Of a stretch of 64,000 nucleotides of DNA, positions 1 through 11,584 are shown in pieces (the stretch's first letter is position 1; each line of letters opens with the position of its first letter). The DNA comes from Hermetia illucens (Eukaryota > Arthropoda > Insecta > Diptera > Stratiomyidae): contig NC_051853.1 in assembly GCF_905115235.1 (NCBI RefSeq), positions 47,985,467 through 48,049,466 on the forward strand. Direction: 5' to 3'. The notes beneath the pieces were generated by a model that saw only the letters and a list, made by a program, of their open reading frames with translations, had not been told where the DNA came from and searched no databases. A program made the translations under genes and the position numbers.

Positions 1-284
1 ATAGGTTTTGTAAGTCATTCATCTATGAGACCTTTCAGAGTGATCATTAATTCGGTGCATGAGTAACGCTGACATTGTCCTGTAGATAAAATCCGAAGTG
101 TGAGACGTAAGGTCCTAATTGCATGATTGTAAGCCACAAGGATCTTACAAAAGTACAATGGTTGCCTTTGTAATGAAAATTTGTGAATCACTAGGGCTAA
201 GTCTTCATTATCATGTCCTGAACTATGAACTATACTGCAAGGAAATATGGCGCTTTTTTTTAGAAATATAAGAGGATTTAGCTA
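1..284. other. Unassigned sequence left of the first LINE
   Basis: No open frame, tRNA-like fold or repeat family is recognisable here. The stretch ends where the 3' tail of the adjacent minus-strand RTE element begins. Confidence 0.4.
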
Positions 285-324
285 GTCATCATCATCGTCA
301 ACGGCGCAACAACCGGTATCCGAT

Positions 325-669
325 CTAGGCCTGCCTTAATAAGGAAATCCAGACATCCCGGTTTTGCGCCGAGGTCCACCAATTCGATATCCCTAAAAGC
401 TGTCTGGCGTCCTGGCCTACACTATCGCTCCATCTTAGGCAGGGTCTGCCTCGTCTTCTTTTTCTACCATAGATATTGCCCTTATAGACTTTCCAGGTGG
501 GATCATCCTCATCCATACGGATTAAGTGACCCACCCACCGTATCCTATTGAGCCGGATTTTATCCACATAGATTTCATAGATTTCGTTATTGTGTAGGCT
601 ACGGAATCGTCCATCCTCATGTAGGGGGCCAAAAATTCTTCGGAGGATTCTTTTCTCGAACGCGGCCAA
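325..669 (-). pseudogene. RTE-A polyprotein, C-terminal fragment
   Basis: This is the open C-terminal segment, about 114 residues, of the RTE reverse transcriptase protein. It holds the R-I-R-W-V-G-H-L-I-R-M motif, the basic G-R-P-C-L-R-W block and the closing N-R-D-V-W-I-S-L-L. The stop is followed within about 40 bases by the triplet tail, so this is the true protein end. It is a part of the element at 285-3121, not a host gene. Confidence 0.75.
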
Positions 670-780
670 GAGTTGTATTCTCCTATCCTTATTCTTCTTC
701 GTGTTTGACCAGTGCGGTTTGATGTTGTTGGTTGATTCGTCTTCGGGGTTGACGTTGCCACCATATATTTTGTCGTGCCT

Positions 781-1565
781 TCATTGATGTGCAGCCCAAG
801 ATCTCGCGCCAATTACTGCCTGCTCGATCTGGATGAAGGCAGTTTGTACGTCTCGGGTGGTTCTTCGCATGATGTCGATATCGTCAGCATAGGCCAGTAG
901 TTGGGTGGACTTGAAGAGGATCGTACCTCTTGCATTTACCTCAGCATCACGGATCACTTTCTCGAGGGCCAGGTTAAAGAGGACGCATGATAGGGTATCC
1001 CCTGGTCGTAGACCGTTGTTGATGTCGAATGGTCTTGAGAATGATCCTGCTGTTTTCATCTGGACTCGCACATTGGTCAGCGTCAGCCTAGTCAGTCTTA
1101 TTAATTTCATCGGGATACCGAATTCTCTCATGGCCGTGTACAGTTTTACCTGGCTATGCTATCATAGGCGGCTTTAAAGTTGATGAACAGATGGTGCAAC
1201 TGTTGTCCATATTCCAACAGTTTTTCCATCGCTTGCCGCACAGAGAAAATCTGATCTGTTGCTGATTTGCCAGGAGTGAAGCCTCTTTGGTATGAGCCAA
1301 TGATGTTCTGGGCGTATGGGGCTATCCGACCTAGCAAGATAATGGAGAATATCTTATAGATGGTACTCAGCAACGTGATACCTCTATAATTGCTGTAGTG
1401 TGTGATATCTCCCTTTTTATGTATGAGACAGATAATGCCTCGTTGCCAATCGTCAGGCATTGATTCGCTGTCCCAAACCTTGAGCACAAGTTGATGAACC
1501 ACTTGGTGTAATTGGTCGCCTCTATATTTAACCAATTCGGCTGTAATTCCATCGGCCCCTGGCAA
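781..1565 (-). pseudogene. RTE-A reverse transcriptase domain (two frames)
   Basis: The reverse transcriptase core lies in two overlapping-frame segments. The 1565-1146 part has P-G-A-D-G-I-T-A-E-L-V, C-L-I-H-K-K-G-D and the template-grip region Q-R-G-F-T-P-G. The 1131-781 part has G-L-R-P-G-D-T-L-S-C-V-L-F-N and the catalytic A-Y-A-D-D. The catalytic aspartates are intact, but a frame change separates the two segments, so no full-length enzyme can be made. Confidence 0.75.
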
Positions 1566-2151
1566 CTTATGATTTTTTTGCCGATGAATTGCACGAACTC
1601 GCCGATCTTCTGGTTGTTGAGTAGCTCATCAAAGTACTCAACCCATCGCTCCAATATGCCCACTCTGTCTGAAATCAGATTTCCCTTTTGCCTCGGCAGG
1701 ATGAGCATCGAGGTGTATAAGGCTTCATCCTGCTGACTTGTTGGTAAAACTTGCGTGACTGGTGCGGTTGCTCTCTGTATTTTTCTAGCGCACAGACTTT
1801 TTGGTTCTCTCCTTTTTCCGTCTGTGAAGTCGTTTCTCCGCTCGACGGAGTTCGTGATAAGTCTCTGTGCGTGCCCACGTTCTTTGAGAATGCAACGTTA
1901 CTCGGTATGCGGCATTCTTCCGTTCCGTTGCTAGCTTACATTCATCGTCAAACCAGCTGTTCCGACTCCTTTTGTGGCGGGTCCAGGTCTGTTTGTGGCC
2001 GTATCCATGATAACGTTCTTCAGGTGGTTGCGAAGATCATTTGTAGATGCTTCGTCTCCAGGTCCTCTGTTGACTGCGGTTATTGCGGCATCCATTTCCC
2101 TCTTATAGGTGTTGCGAAGGGCTGTGTTGTGGATGGCTTCAGTGTTAACTC

Positions 2152-2880
2152 TCACCTGATTGTCAGAGGGGATTTTAGGTGATTCGAGTCAATATTGGCC
2201 CCCCCATATGTTCTGACATCTATCAAGGCTGAGAGGTGGCGGCGTTCGATCAATACGTGGTCAATTTGATTCAAATTGGTCCCGTCTGGAGAGGCCCACG
2301 TATATTTGTGGACCGCTTTCTGCGCAAACCAGGTACTTCGAACAACCATTTCGTGTGACACTGCAAATTGAATGATCCGCAGTCCGTTATCATTTGTATT
2401 TTGATGTAAGCTGTGGGAGCCAACGTATCCCTACTTGGCTGTTAAAATCCCCAAGTGTGATTTTGATATCATATCTGGGACAGGCTTCGAGGGTTCGTTC
2501 TACTGCCTCGTAGAAGTATCCTTCTCGGGATCTGCAGTCTCATCTGTAGGGGCGTGAACGTTAATGAGGCGCAGAGTGCATAGCTATTCGCTTATGTTTT
2601 CAAAGCCGATAACAGAAGGTTTCATTTTTTGGCTGACTAAGAAACCTACTCCGAGCACATGGTTTACTGGATGGCCACTATAGTATATGGTGTAGCGGCT
2701 CTTCTCCAGGAAACTGGTCCCTGTCCATCGCATTTCTTGTAACGCTGTCATATCAGCCCTATATTGGAACAGGATATCGGCTAGCTGCTTATCAGTCGTT
2801 GTAAAATCCGTCCAGTCCGGGGCTCCTGTTGTGACTTCGTAACAAGTTGTTTTCCTTGTAGGGTTGTCAGCCCTACCCAA
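2152..2880 (-). pseudogene. RTE-A apurinic-type endonuclease domain, broken
   Basis: The N-terminal endonuclease nicks the target in family members. Open segments at 2880-2584 (with A-L-Q-E-M-R-W carrying the metal-binding glutamate, and Y-Y-S-G-H-P) and 2361-2152 (with W-F-A-Q-K-A-V-H-K-Y-T-W, Q-I-D-H and D-S-N-H) are separated by a degraded stretch. The same endonuclease is recognisable on the plus strand at about 55864-56040. Confidence 0.7.
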
Positions 2881-3121
2881 CCCCCAACCTGGAGGAACAG
2901 TTGGTACAATTTGTCTCGTTTTTAGTCACGGGAGACTCGCCTTCATCCTTCTCCGTCTGCAGCTTTTCGTTAAGAAAGAGCTCCCAGCAGTCACCACGTG
3001 GAGGTGGAGATAGGGTTTGGTAGTAGAGCTGTTGGTGTTGGTTCAGCAGGCGTTGCCCAGGTTTTATGCTCCATTGTGGGTACCAATCCACGTTTCGCCC
3101 TGGGACCTATACTACCCTTTG

Positions 3122-3400
3122 ACTACCAACACTCAAAGTATCCTCCCCTTGACGAAAAAGGCAGCTAAAAGGAGTAGACGTTTTCATGGTAGCAACTGTT
3201 GTGGAAAGACAAGGGGGCAAAATGTAACGACCCAGATTTAAAGTTGAAATTAAATTAACTTTTCAATCAATAATATAAAAAGACATTTATATTACTTAAT
3301 TAATAAAATTTAATTTAAAACTTAATTGAAACTAATTTACTTCTGATTTGTTTCTAAGTTACTTTTTCCCCAAAAAAAATTTGAGAAAAAATTCGTTTTT
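3122..3400. other. AT-rich spacer before a LINE
   Basis: No gene is seen. The stretch around 3235-3350 is very AT-rich and leads into the probable 5' end of the Jockey-type LINE whose first open frame starts near 3423. Confidence 0.4.
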
Positions 3401-3833
3401 TTGGCGTGTGTTGTTGACAGGAATGAGCGACGAGCCGCCGACGGGTAGCGGACCAGACCGGCCCCCCACCATAAAGCTTAGGGGCACTCGGATCGGTCGT
3501 GGAGTCCATAACGAGGAGGATCCAGACTTGAAAAGAGCCAAGGATAGCCAATCTTGAAACAAGAAATGGCGAGTTGGCGAAGACACTCGAAAATCTGAAA
3601 AATTACATTATTGATCAAGGAAAATGGAAAGCTTACGGGGCAGCTAATGGCTGGGAAGGTGGACTCGCCGTCTCCAAAGGTAGCCAGGAAAAAAGTGAAA
3701 CTTTCTACGACTACTTCTGCAGCCATGGAAGAGCCGGGCTGCCTTAAGGGCGAACAAGTTTTCGGTAGCGAATCCGTCTGTATGGAGGACATAGAAAACA
3801 ATCAAGCTGACGATACCAGAGACAGCGACAACG

Positions 3834-4731
3834 GTGGCGATGGAAATGTCTCAGGCAAGTTGTAGTAGTAAAGTGGGAAAATTGGGTGATATTTTTCTCT
3901 ATATTTCTAAAAAATTAAAAAAGAAAAACAAAATTGAAGAAAAAATGTTAATTAATGTAAAAAATAATACAAGTACGATTGAAAATTTAAAAAATTGTCC
4001 GACCGGGAATACAAATAGCACCCAAAATAAAGAAAAGGGAGAAAGGGTGCCCCCCATTAATGTTTATGAATTAGGTGGTAGAGATTTAGCCATTCTACTT
4101 CATGGAAGCGTGGGGCTCTCGAATTTTGTTATTAAAGAGACGCGGGCCGAGAGAGTCCATGTCAAATGTAACGAAATAGCAGATTACAAGAAAGCACGGG
4201 AGGTCCTCGAGCGAGTAAAGGCTCCTCACTTCACCTACACTCCAAAGGAAGAGAAGGTGCAAACCTTCCTTCTGAAAGGCTTGGATGCGGAGGAGGAACC
4301 CGATGAGGTGCTCAAAATGCGGATGCCCCGGGAGACGGGAGCTGAGGTCAACTTCCTCTCAGTGTCATGCTTTATTCGTTTTGGAAAAACGAATCTTGCC
4401 GAATTTCCTCGTGCAGATAAGTCCGGAGAGTCGGAGAAATGATCTGATCGGCATCAGCTCGCTTAATTACCAGGCCATTCGTTTTGAGCACCTGCTGAGG
4501 GGCGAAATAGTCCAGTGCCGAAGATGCCAGCGCTATGGTCACTCGCCAGTGAACTGTCGAATGAGCTTACGATGTGTAAAGTACGGGAAAGGCCATACCC
4601 TAGCCGAATGTTCGCTGACTGCAGCAGAGAGCAAGGAAAAAACTCTCTGTGTCAACTGTGGACGCGGAGGGCATCCGGCTTCGTACCATGGAGGTCCTGC
4701 ATACCGCAATGTTAAGGTCATAAGGCAGTAG
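3834..4731 (+). pseudogene. Jockey-type ORF1 (gag-like, PRE_C2HC plus CCHC knuckles)
   Basis: The two overlapping frames 3834-4442 and 4285-4731 hold the nucleic-acid chaperone part of a Jockey ORF1 protein. The first has the PRE_C2HC region around residues 115-175 (K-A-P-H-F-T-Y-T-P-K-E-E-K). The second has CCHC-type knuckles starting at C-R-R-C-Q-R-Y-G-H. The middle knuckle begins C-V-K-Y-G-K, so its second cysteine has been lost. A frame change splits the protein. The family role is RNA binding in the element's RNP; this copy looks dead. Confidence 0.75.
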
Positions 4732-5039
4732 GTGTCAAAATCGGCCCAAAGGGCGAAGGTATCAGCGTTGTTGAACGGTACCGTCCCTTCGGCACCAATC
4801 GTCTCGGGGATCCTATTGCAGAAATAATTCGACAAGGGGGAGCTAAGAAGACTCAATAAAATGCAAGTGGCGGAATGAACACCATCCACAATAAAATATT
4901 AACCATATGTGAAAACACTTTAACATATGCTACACGTACACAATACAAGAATAAACAGTATAACAGAATATTTACACAAACAGCATGCCCGCTGCTAAGT
5001 CTGCAGTCACAGCGGTACTACTGGACGGTCTCCGGATCA

Positions 5040-7460
5040 TCGCGATTAATGTGAATTCCATCGTAGGAATCCTTCGAATTTGAAACCTTTGAATGTATCG
5101 AAGTCTCTTGTATTCTGTTTTCACTGCCTAGAGGAGGGAATTTATACCTTCTGTCAGTCTATTCAGTGGGAAACAACCGAGCCAAGTTCAAGGAGGAATT
5201 CCATTCTCCGTTTACGGTACTCGAATTGAACAGGCTTCATAGTTGTTTTATTATAGCTGGCGACTTGAATGTTAAGGATACCTCGTGGCTAAACGCCACA
5301 AACAATCCCAGAGGGTTATTCCTCAAATCTTGGATAGAGCAATACCAGATAGAGTATAAATGCGAATTATATGGGTCAGAGAGTCCAACCTGGCCCAGGG
5401 CAAATTCCCATCTGGATTTGTGCATTGCGGACGCGCGCTTGAACTTTAATTTTAGGAATCCTCAACGGAAACTACAGACTCTTCCTTATGATAGCGACCA
5501 TAACGCTATTCTTATTGAAGTTCTGTTTGATGGACGAAGGCCGTACTTTAAACACACAGATTGGAAGAAATTCCAAGAGAGGTTTATTCGGGGATATCGA
5601 GAGGAATGCCCACCTCTTGATGGGGAAAACGATGGGACGATTGCCCCAGGTGACAGGAACTTGAGCAACGAGGAAATACTTCAGTATTTTCTCAACCCGG
5701 AGAACTGGATACAATTGAACAAGTCGTCCCTAAGATTAAACCTCGCAATAATATGGAAGGATATGAAACTGCAGCCATGAAACGTTTTTCAACCGTTGTG
5801 GAAAGCCTTCTGCTCACTCGCGTCAACAAAATCTATCGGAGATATGGGGACTATCATCATCCCATGTTGGTTGAGTTCAAATCACTTCTAAAGATCGCGC
5901 GGGATCTTATCCGTCAATATTACGTAAATGAAGTGAATTCCCAATGGCGGGAGAAGTTAGAGATTATTTCACCAAGCGATTCAGATTCCATGTTTACAAA
6001 GATAAATACGTTATTCCGGAAGAAGTCACGAGTAACTGTGCCGAGAAGTAAAGTCAGTCGCAGATAGATACAACACCTTATTGACTCAGGTATAGACACC
6101 AATAGTGTAACTGCTGATGGGCAAGGCAATTACATCTTGATGGATGATGCTCTGAAACTCAAACTTATACGGGAGCACTTGGAATCGGTGCATTGGCCCA
6201 GAATGGACTTAGAGCCAACGTGACTTTCAGAAATTGTAGAGAGAGATGTCCACAATTTCAAATATAGCCTGAACGGCACCACAATTCTTCAGTTTAGCTC
6301 TGCGTTGCAGTTGCGGGTGATAATCTGCTTCATTACTTTGTGTGGAGTTAACCTCCATATTTAGAAGGGTAAACAATAAGAGATTATCCGGTATGAATGG
6401 CATTCCCAACGTGGTCCTCAGGCATTGCTGCCTAACATCAGCAAGGTGTTTGAGGTTTTGGTATTGAAAGCCTTGAACGGGCATATCAAGAAGAAGAAAT
6501 CATTGCCGAATGCGCAATTCGGATTTCGATCTGGACATTCGACAATACATGCAATAACGAAGGTAACGTCTGATATTTGCTGGCGGATTAACAATGGTGA
6601 GTGCGTAGGTGCTTGCCTTACAGACGTGGAGAAGGCCTTTAATACCGTCTGGTTGGATGGACTGATTTTCAGGCTTCTGAAGGATGAGTTTCCCAGCCAC
6701 CTCGTAGCGATGATGTGTAGTATGCTGTATAACAAGTGCTTTTTAATTACGGACGGAAATCTCACTACTAGCAGAGAATTTCATGTTCTGAATGGATTAC
6801 AGGAAGGGACAGTGACTGCGCCTACACTTTTTGCGGTATTTGCCGGCGAATTACTCAACTCTTTCGAGTTTAATAAATATTCTAAGTGATCGTTGGTTGT
6901 CTTTGGTGACGATCTGATAGCCAACACGGCACACAAGAAGGTAACTGAGGTGCAAGTTGAACTTCAGAAAATGTTCAATGATATTAAGTTCTTCACGAAC
7001 AGTTGGCGGATGAAAATCAATGCGCGAAATTGTGAAACGAATCTGTTTCGAAATCCCTTGACGTACGCCAGTTGGAACTTGAAAAGGAATTGGAGAGATT
7101 TCCACATTGTAACGAACGAGAATAGTTCTGAGCGCATTCCTCATAAGAAGTGTGTTAGATTCCTGGGTGTGCGTCTTGATGAGCGTCTCCAATTCAACGA
7201 GCACGTTAAAGTCGCGCTAGAAAGCGCTCGCAAGGTATTCATGTCTCTTCGAACACTCTTTTATGCTTCACATCTTAGCCGGAAGGTTAAGAGTATTCGC
7301 TATCTTACTTTAGTTAGACCGGTGCTCACCTACGGGTGTGCTATCTGGTTCAATTTGAGTGCTGGCCAAATGGAGAAAATAAGGATCTTTGAAAGGAAAT
7401 GTCGAGTGCTTGCACGGGGCTTAATAGGACTGCTTCGTCAAACTGTGAGTGCTATGTAAC
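5040..7460 (+). pseudogene. Jockey-type ORF2 (endonuclease plus reverse transcriptase), broken
   Basis: The endonuclease is open in 5166-5780. The reverse transcriptase lies mostly in 6425-6889 and 6893-7459, separated by a single stop, with further damage around 6070-6420. The palm motif reads F-G-D-D, so both catalytic aspartates of motif C are kept even though the alanine is replaced. The C-terminal region (V-L-T-Y-G-C-A-I-W-F, then F-E-R-K-C) fits the Jockey clade. This is not a functional gene. Confidence 0.75.
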
Positions 7461-7690
7461 TAATGAAGTGATGTATGCAACTGCTGCTGTTCCGAGAATC
7501 GACACAGTTATCGTCAGACTGGGTTTCGCAGCCGTTCTATCGAAATGATGAGTATTTTAAAAAAAATCTCACGACAGGCTTCATTCCTCCCGAAGCGTTC
7601 GTGTATCTTGACAGGAATAGTCTAATTCTTGATTCTACTGGTGATCCACTAGATCCACCTTGACTGAACACAGGTGGGGAGCCTTTCCCA

Positions 7691-8704
7691 TCTGAAGTCA
7701 GTGGCTGTAAAGTAGTGCGAATATATTCCCCCTTTCACTGTCGTCAGCAGTATAAAGACTGTGCCACCGAACGGAACTGTGAAAAGTGTGACCCCACCTA
7801 GACCGTTAGGCCTCTCTCTGCATTATCCCACTAGCTTAAAGTGTATCGGATAGGGGAAGACTATGGATCCCTGGAAGCAATTAACCGGCGTAATTGCCTC
7901 ATCAACTACGGATTTATCAGCATTCCTGTGCACTTCCACGGATACTTCGCAGAATATATCGGGTATGAAACTCCAGAGATTCCCGAAAGAATCGCGGAGA
8001 CTGAAGCGTAGAACCGGGCAGGGAAGTAGACTTGCTGTCCACAGAAGAGAAGAAGCTGGACTTTCTAGACCTACACCTTCTAGGGTTCAAGTCAGACAGC
8101 GAAAAGCAAGGAAGCGCTACATCGAATTATGTTAAAAGGACTTAGAAGCCTGTTGGTTGTAGGGTTCAATGTTCCTCGATGGGGTGTTGACTAATGATTT
8201 ATATGCCAATCACAGCGACTCCTAAAAAAATATGAATTGAATAATTACCACGCAATGCCGTCGTCATTCATGCCTCGATCGATCGATTTTGCGGTCATCC
8301 ATGATCTTTTACTTCTAAACACTTTTTTTTACAGGTGGAAATCTTCAAAAGACTAACCTCAAGGTTCACGACCCTTGAGAGTGTAGGATTTTTACCCGCT
8401 AAAACCACCTTCCGACAAGCTACGACTGAGATCTCCCCATCCAGCAGCTTTCTTTGCATATTTAGATTTTGTTTTTATTGGGAGAAGACCCTGTGATCCA
8501 CCCCAGCACTATGGTTAGTTTCACTTAGCAGCGTATATCTTTAGACATCCTTTTTTAAGTCGTTTGGCATTACTTTTTTCAGTCGTCTCACTATAACAGC
8601 AATATCAATCAATTTTCGTACTTCATTATTCTGGCTATGCTTAATTGCTTGGTCCTTAATGAAAGAAGTCTTTCACGTTCCCATGCAAATTCTCGTTATG
8701 AAAG
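7691..8704. other. Stretch without a supported gene
   Basis: The part up to about 8000 may be the decayed 3' end of the Jockey-type LINE, because a short frame with H-G-Y-F-A-E-Y-I-G-Y resembles LINE protein tails. From about 8000 to the Gypsy LTR at 8705 I recognise nothing. An open frame at 7863-8135 has no family likeness and biased composition, and I do not call it a gene. Confidence 0.35.
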
Positions 8705-11502
8705 TGTGGCGCGTCAGGATTCGCGGCATTCGAAATTTATTTCGACGAAGGACGTTCTCCACTCAGTTTAGACCAGGAGTGGAGAGCAGAGTGCCATGAC
8801 TTGACGGCAGGACGTCAAAGAAAAGAATAGAGAGTCTTCTATCTTCGAGATTGGCTATTGCGTGGAAACAGTTTGAACAACTCGTTCAACAAGGTATCTG
8901 CAGGCTCTCAAACAGCTGTTGGTTTTCCCTACTGCATATGGTCCCTAAGCCAAACGGCGAATGGCGCCCATATGGGGATTACAGAAAACTAAATGCACAG
9001 ACTGCTCCTAACCGATATCCAATTCCACTCATCCACGACTTTGCGCATCACCTCGCGAATTGCCGCATCTTTTCGACCTTGGACTTAACCAAGGCTTATC
9101 ATCAAATCCCTGTAGCTCCAGAGGACATTCCAAAGACGGCAATATGCACACCCTTTTGACTCTTCGAGTTCACCCGGATGACTTTCGGATTGTGCAATGC
9201 GATGCAAACCTTTCAAAGGTTCATCCACTCGGTCCTCCGAAACCTCGATTTCCGTTTCGTGTATTTGGATGATATTTTGGTCGCTTCTTCCTCAGAGTCA
9301 GAGCATTTAGCCTATCTCGAGTGCATTTTTCAACGTCTCCTTGAGGCCGGGTTAGTTCTAAACGTTGATAAATGCAAGTTTCTCCAAACACAAGTGAGAT
9401 TCCTCCGCCACTCCATTTCCCCTGACAGAATACAGCCCGACCCAGGCAAGGTGCAAGCGATTACAAGTTTCCCGCGTCCGAAAACTGTGAAGGAGTTGAG
9501 GAGGTTCTTGAGCATGCTAAACTTCTACCGTCGTTTCCTGCCCAAGGTGGCCCAACACCAGTCCGTTTTGAACGCGTACCTGTCTGGCCCCAAAACTAAG
9601 GACACACGAGAGATTGTGTAGTCTGAAGAGGCTATCCGCGCGTTTGACAAATCCCGTCAACAACTGGCCTACGCTACACTCTTGGCATTTGCTCTGCAAG
9701 ATGAACCCCTAGCCGTTTTTGTTGATGCCTCTGACATCGCAGTAGGTGCTGCTCTTCACCAAAACGTGGATCGAATCTGGCAGCCGTTGAGCTTCTTCTC
9801 TAAGCAGTTGAATCCCGCTCAACGGAACTACAGTACTTACGATCGCGAACTGCTCGCCGCGTACTTGAGCATTAAATACTTCCGTTTCTCCCTAGAAGGC
9901 AGGCCGTTCACAGTGTTCACGGACCATAAGCCTCTCTCATATGCTTTGGAACAAAAGCCCGACAAAGCGTCGCCTCGTCAGCTTCAACATCTGAGCTTTA
10001 TAAGCCAGTTTCCGTCAGACATACAGCATGTGTCCGGCAAGGACAACATAGTTGCTGACGCTTTGTCTCGTATCTCCGAGGTTAACATCCCCGCCTCACT
10101 CGACTTCTCGGCTATCTCCAAGACGCAGGAGGATGACGCAGCACTTCAGAGCCTCAAATCCAACCCCAAATACAAATTTCGGGAGTTGCCCATCTTCGGC
10201 TCGAACCTCTCTCTCTGCTGCGAAGACTCGGAAAAAAGACCTCAGCCATACATCCCGGCCACCTTTCGCAAGGAAGTGTTCCACACGGTTCACGACTTAG
10301 CGCATACAGGCATCAGGACAACAAATCGGCTAGTCACCGAGAAATACTTCTGGCCCTCCATGGACAAGGATGTCAATTCCTGGGCCAGAGAGTGCATCGC
10401 ATTCCAGAAGTGTAAAGTCTCCAGGCATGTAAGGAAAGAAGTGGGCTCATTCCCCCGCTCTACCAAGCGGTTCCACAACATACACCTCGACATAGTAGGA
10501 CCTTTGCGAGACTCGCACGGTATTGCCTCACAATCATCGACAGGTTTACGCGGTGGCCTGAGGCAATACCTCTGAAAGACATTACGGCGCAATCTTGTGC
10601 TGAAGCCATCTGCCGAGAGTGGATACCTCGATTTGACGTCCTTGCAGTAGTCATCACTGATCAGGGAATGCAATTTGAGTCCACCCTTTTCTCGGAGTTA
10701 GGCAAACTCTTGGGGTTTAAACGCCAGCGGGCTACGGCATACCACCCGCAATCCAATGGGATGCTAGAACGTTGGCACCGGACGCTGAAAACTGCTATTA
10801 TAGCACGCGACGATCCGTCCTGGACCCAAGTCTTGCCTCTCGTTCTACTCGGCCTACGTACAACACGCCGAGAGGAATTTGCTGCCAGCCCCACGGAGTT
10901 GGTATACGGGGAGAACCCAAGACTCCCAAGCGATCCGGTCTTCGACAAGAGATCGGGTCTCACAGAGTCGGGGTTGGTGCGTCCAGACCACCCACCCGAC
11001 ACTCGTCTGCACCTGCCTGTGCGCCCAAGGAACTGGACACGTGCACGCACGTCCTGGTCAGGATGGATGCTGTCCGGAAGCCGCTGCAGCCTCCATATGA
11101 CGGCCTGTACCGCATTCTCGAGCGGGGAGAACATTTCTTCCAGCTCGAGATCGGTGGACACAAAAAGGCGGTCTCCCTGTCCAGGCTGAAGTGCGTGTGC
11201 ACCCCAAAACAACGGCGCGTTCAACGGTCGCTTCAAGAACTGATGGGGAACACAGTTCCGAATTCAGTCGTTAAAACCCCTCGGTTTCATCTGGGGGCGG
11301 AGTGATGTGGCGCGGCAGGATTCGCGGCATTCGAAATTTATTTCGAATGTTGCGAATGCGAGCGGACAGATGACGTCACCGGCGCTCTCCACTCAGTTTA
11401 GACCTCGCCACAGGAGTGGAGAGCAGAGTGCCATAACTTGACGGCAGGACGTCAAAGAAAAGAATAGAGAGTCTTCTGTCTTCGAGATTGGCTATTGCGG
11501 CA
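8705..11502 (+). mobile_element. Gypsy (Ty3-type) LTR retrotransposon fossil
   Basis: An old LTR element with related terminal repeats at about 8705-8863 and 11306-11502. Both begin T-G-T-G-G-C-G-C-G and share a long stretch ending in the same 30 or so bases. The parts visible between them, in order, are reverse transcriptase (about 8870-9600), RNase H (about 9690-10060), and integrase with its zinc-binding N-terminus and core (about 10230-10950), followed by a C-terminal tail. Motifs include the Y-L-D-D-I-L palm and the T-D-H-K-P-L-S-Y region of RNase H. The gag and protease parts are not seen. It is broken, with roughly four to six breaks. The gypsy pieces at 29.5, 40.2 and 53.6 kb are of a related family. 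By the difference between its repeats it looks moderately old. Confidence 0.85.
11306..11502 (+). repeat. 3' LTR of the Gypsy fossil
   Basis: The repeat begins T-G-T-G-G-C-G-C-G-G-C-A-G-G and ends near the G-G-C-T-A-T-T-G-C-G that also closes the repeat at 8705-8863. It contains the palindromic core ATTCGAAATTTATTTCGAAT, shared with the LTR at 29741. The right boundary is approximate. Confidence 0.65.
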
Positions 11503-11584
11503 ATTAATATTAATTTAATTTCATGTTGTATATAATTAAGTGCTAAATATTATATCATTTAATATCATAAAAAGATAAAGTATT

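Larger units (their letters stand above)
285..3121 (-). mobile_element. RTE-clade LINE (RTE-A), longest copy
   Basis: This is a non-LTR retrotransposon whose single polyprotein carries an endonuclease and a reverse transcriptase. Reading on the minus strand, the endonuclease (about 2880-2160) shows the A-L-Q-E-M-R-W motif, a G-D-F-N-type region and Q-I-D-H. The linker follows (about 2155-1680), then the reverse transcriptase (about 1600-780) with P-G-A-D-G-I, I-H-K-K-G-D and A-Y-A-D-D-I-D-I. The C-terminus (669-325) has the R-I-R-W-V-G-H-L-I-R-M motif and a basic G-R-K-R-R-R-G-R-P run typical of RTE proteins. The 3' end at about 285 carries CAT repeats (TGA/ATG repeats on the coding strand), the usual RTE tail. 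The 5' end near 3121 is placed by alignment with the plus-strand copy starting at 18761. The frame is broken several times, so the copy is dead. At least eight other pieces of the family lie in the window. Confidence 0.85.
3400..7690 (+). mobile_element. Jockey-clade LINE, near full length
   Basis: This is a two-ORF non-LTR retrotransposon. ORF1 (about 3423-4731, in three frames) encodes a gag-like protein with the PRE_C2HC region that precedes Jockey zinc knuckles, then knuckles at about 4518-4700 with C-R-R-C-Q-R-Y-G-H and C-V-N-C-G-R-G-G-H. ORF2 has an endonuclease (about 5040-5500, with I-I-A-G-D-L-N-V-K and S-H-L-D-L-C-I) and a reverse transcriptase (about 6425-7460). The latter has D-V-E-K-A-F-N-T-V-W and F-G-D-D-L in place of the usual Y/F-A-D-D. 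The C-terminal fingers region has L-V-R-P-V-L-T-Y-G-C-A-I-W-F. Several frame breaks make it inactive. The 3' end is uncertain; weak homology may run on to about 8000. Confidence 0.8.

Noticed and set aside
7863-8135. 90-codon open frame as a possible gene
   Set aside because: No domain, no start context or splice support, and it lies in the decayed tail of a LINE; composition looks like chance.
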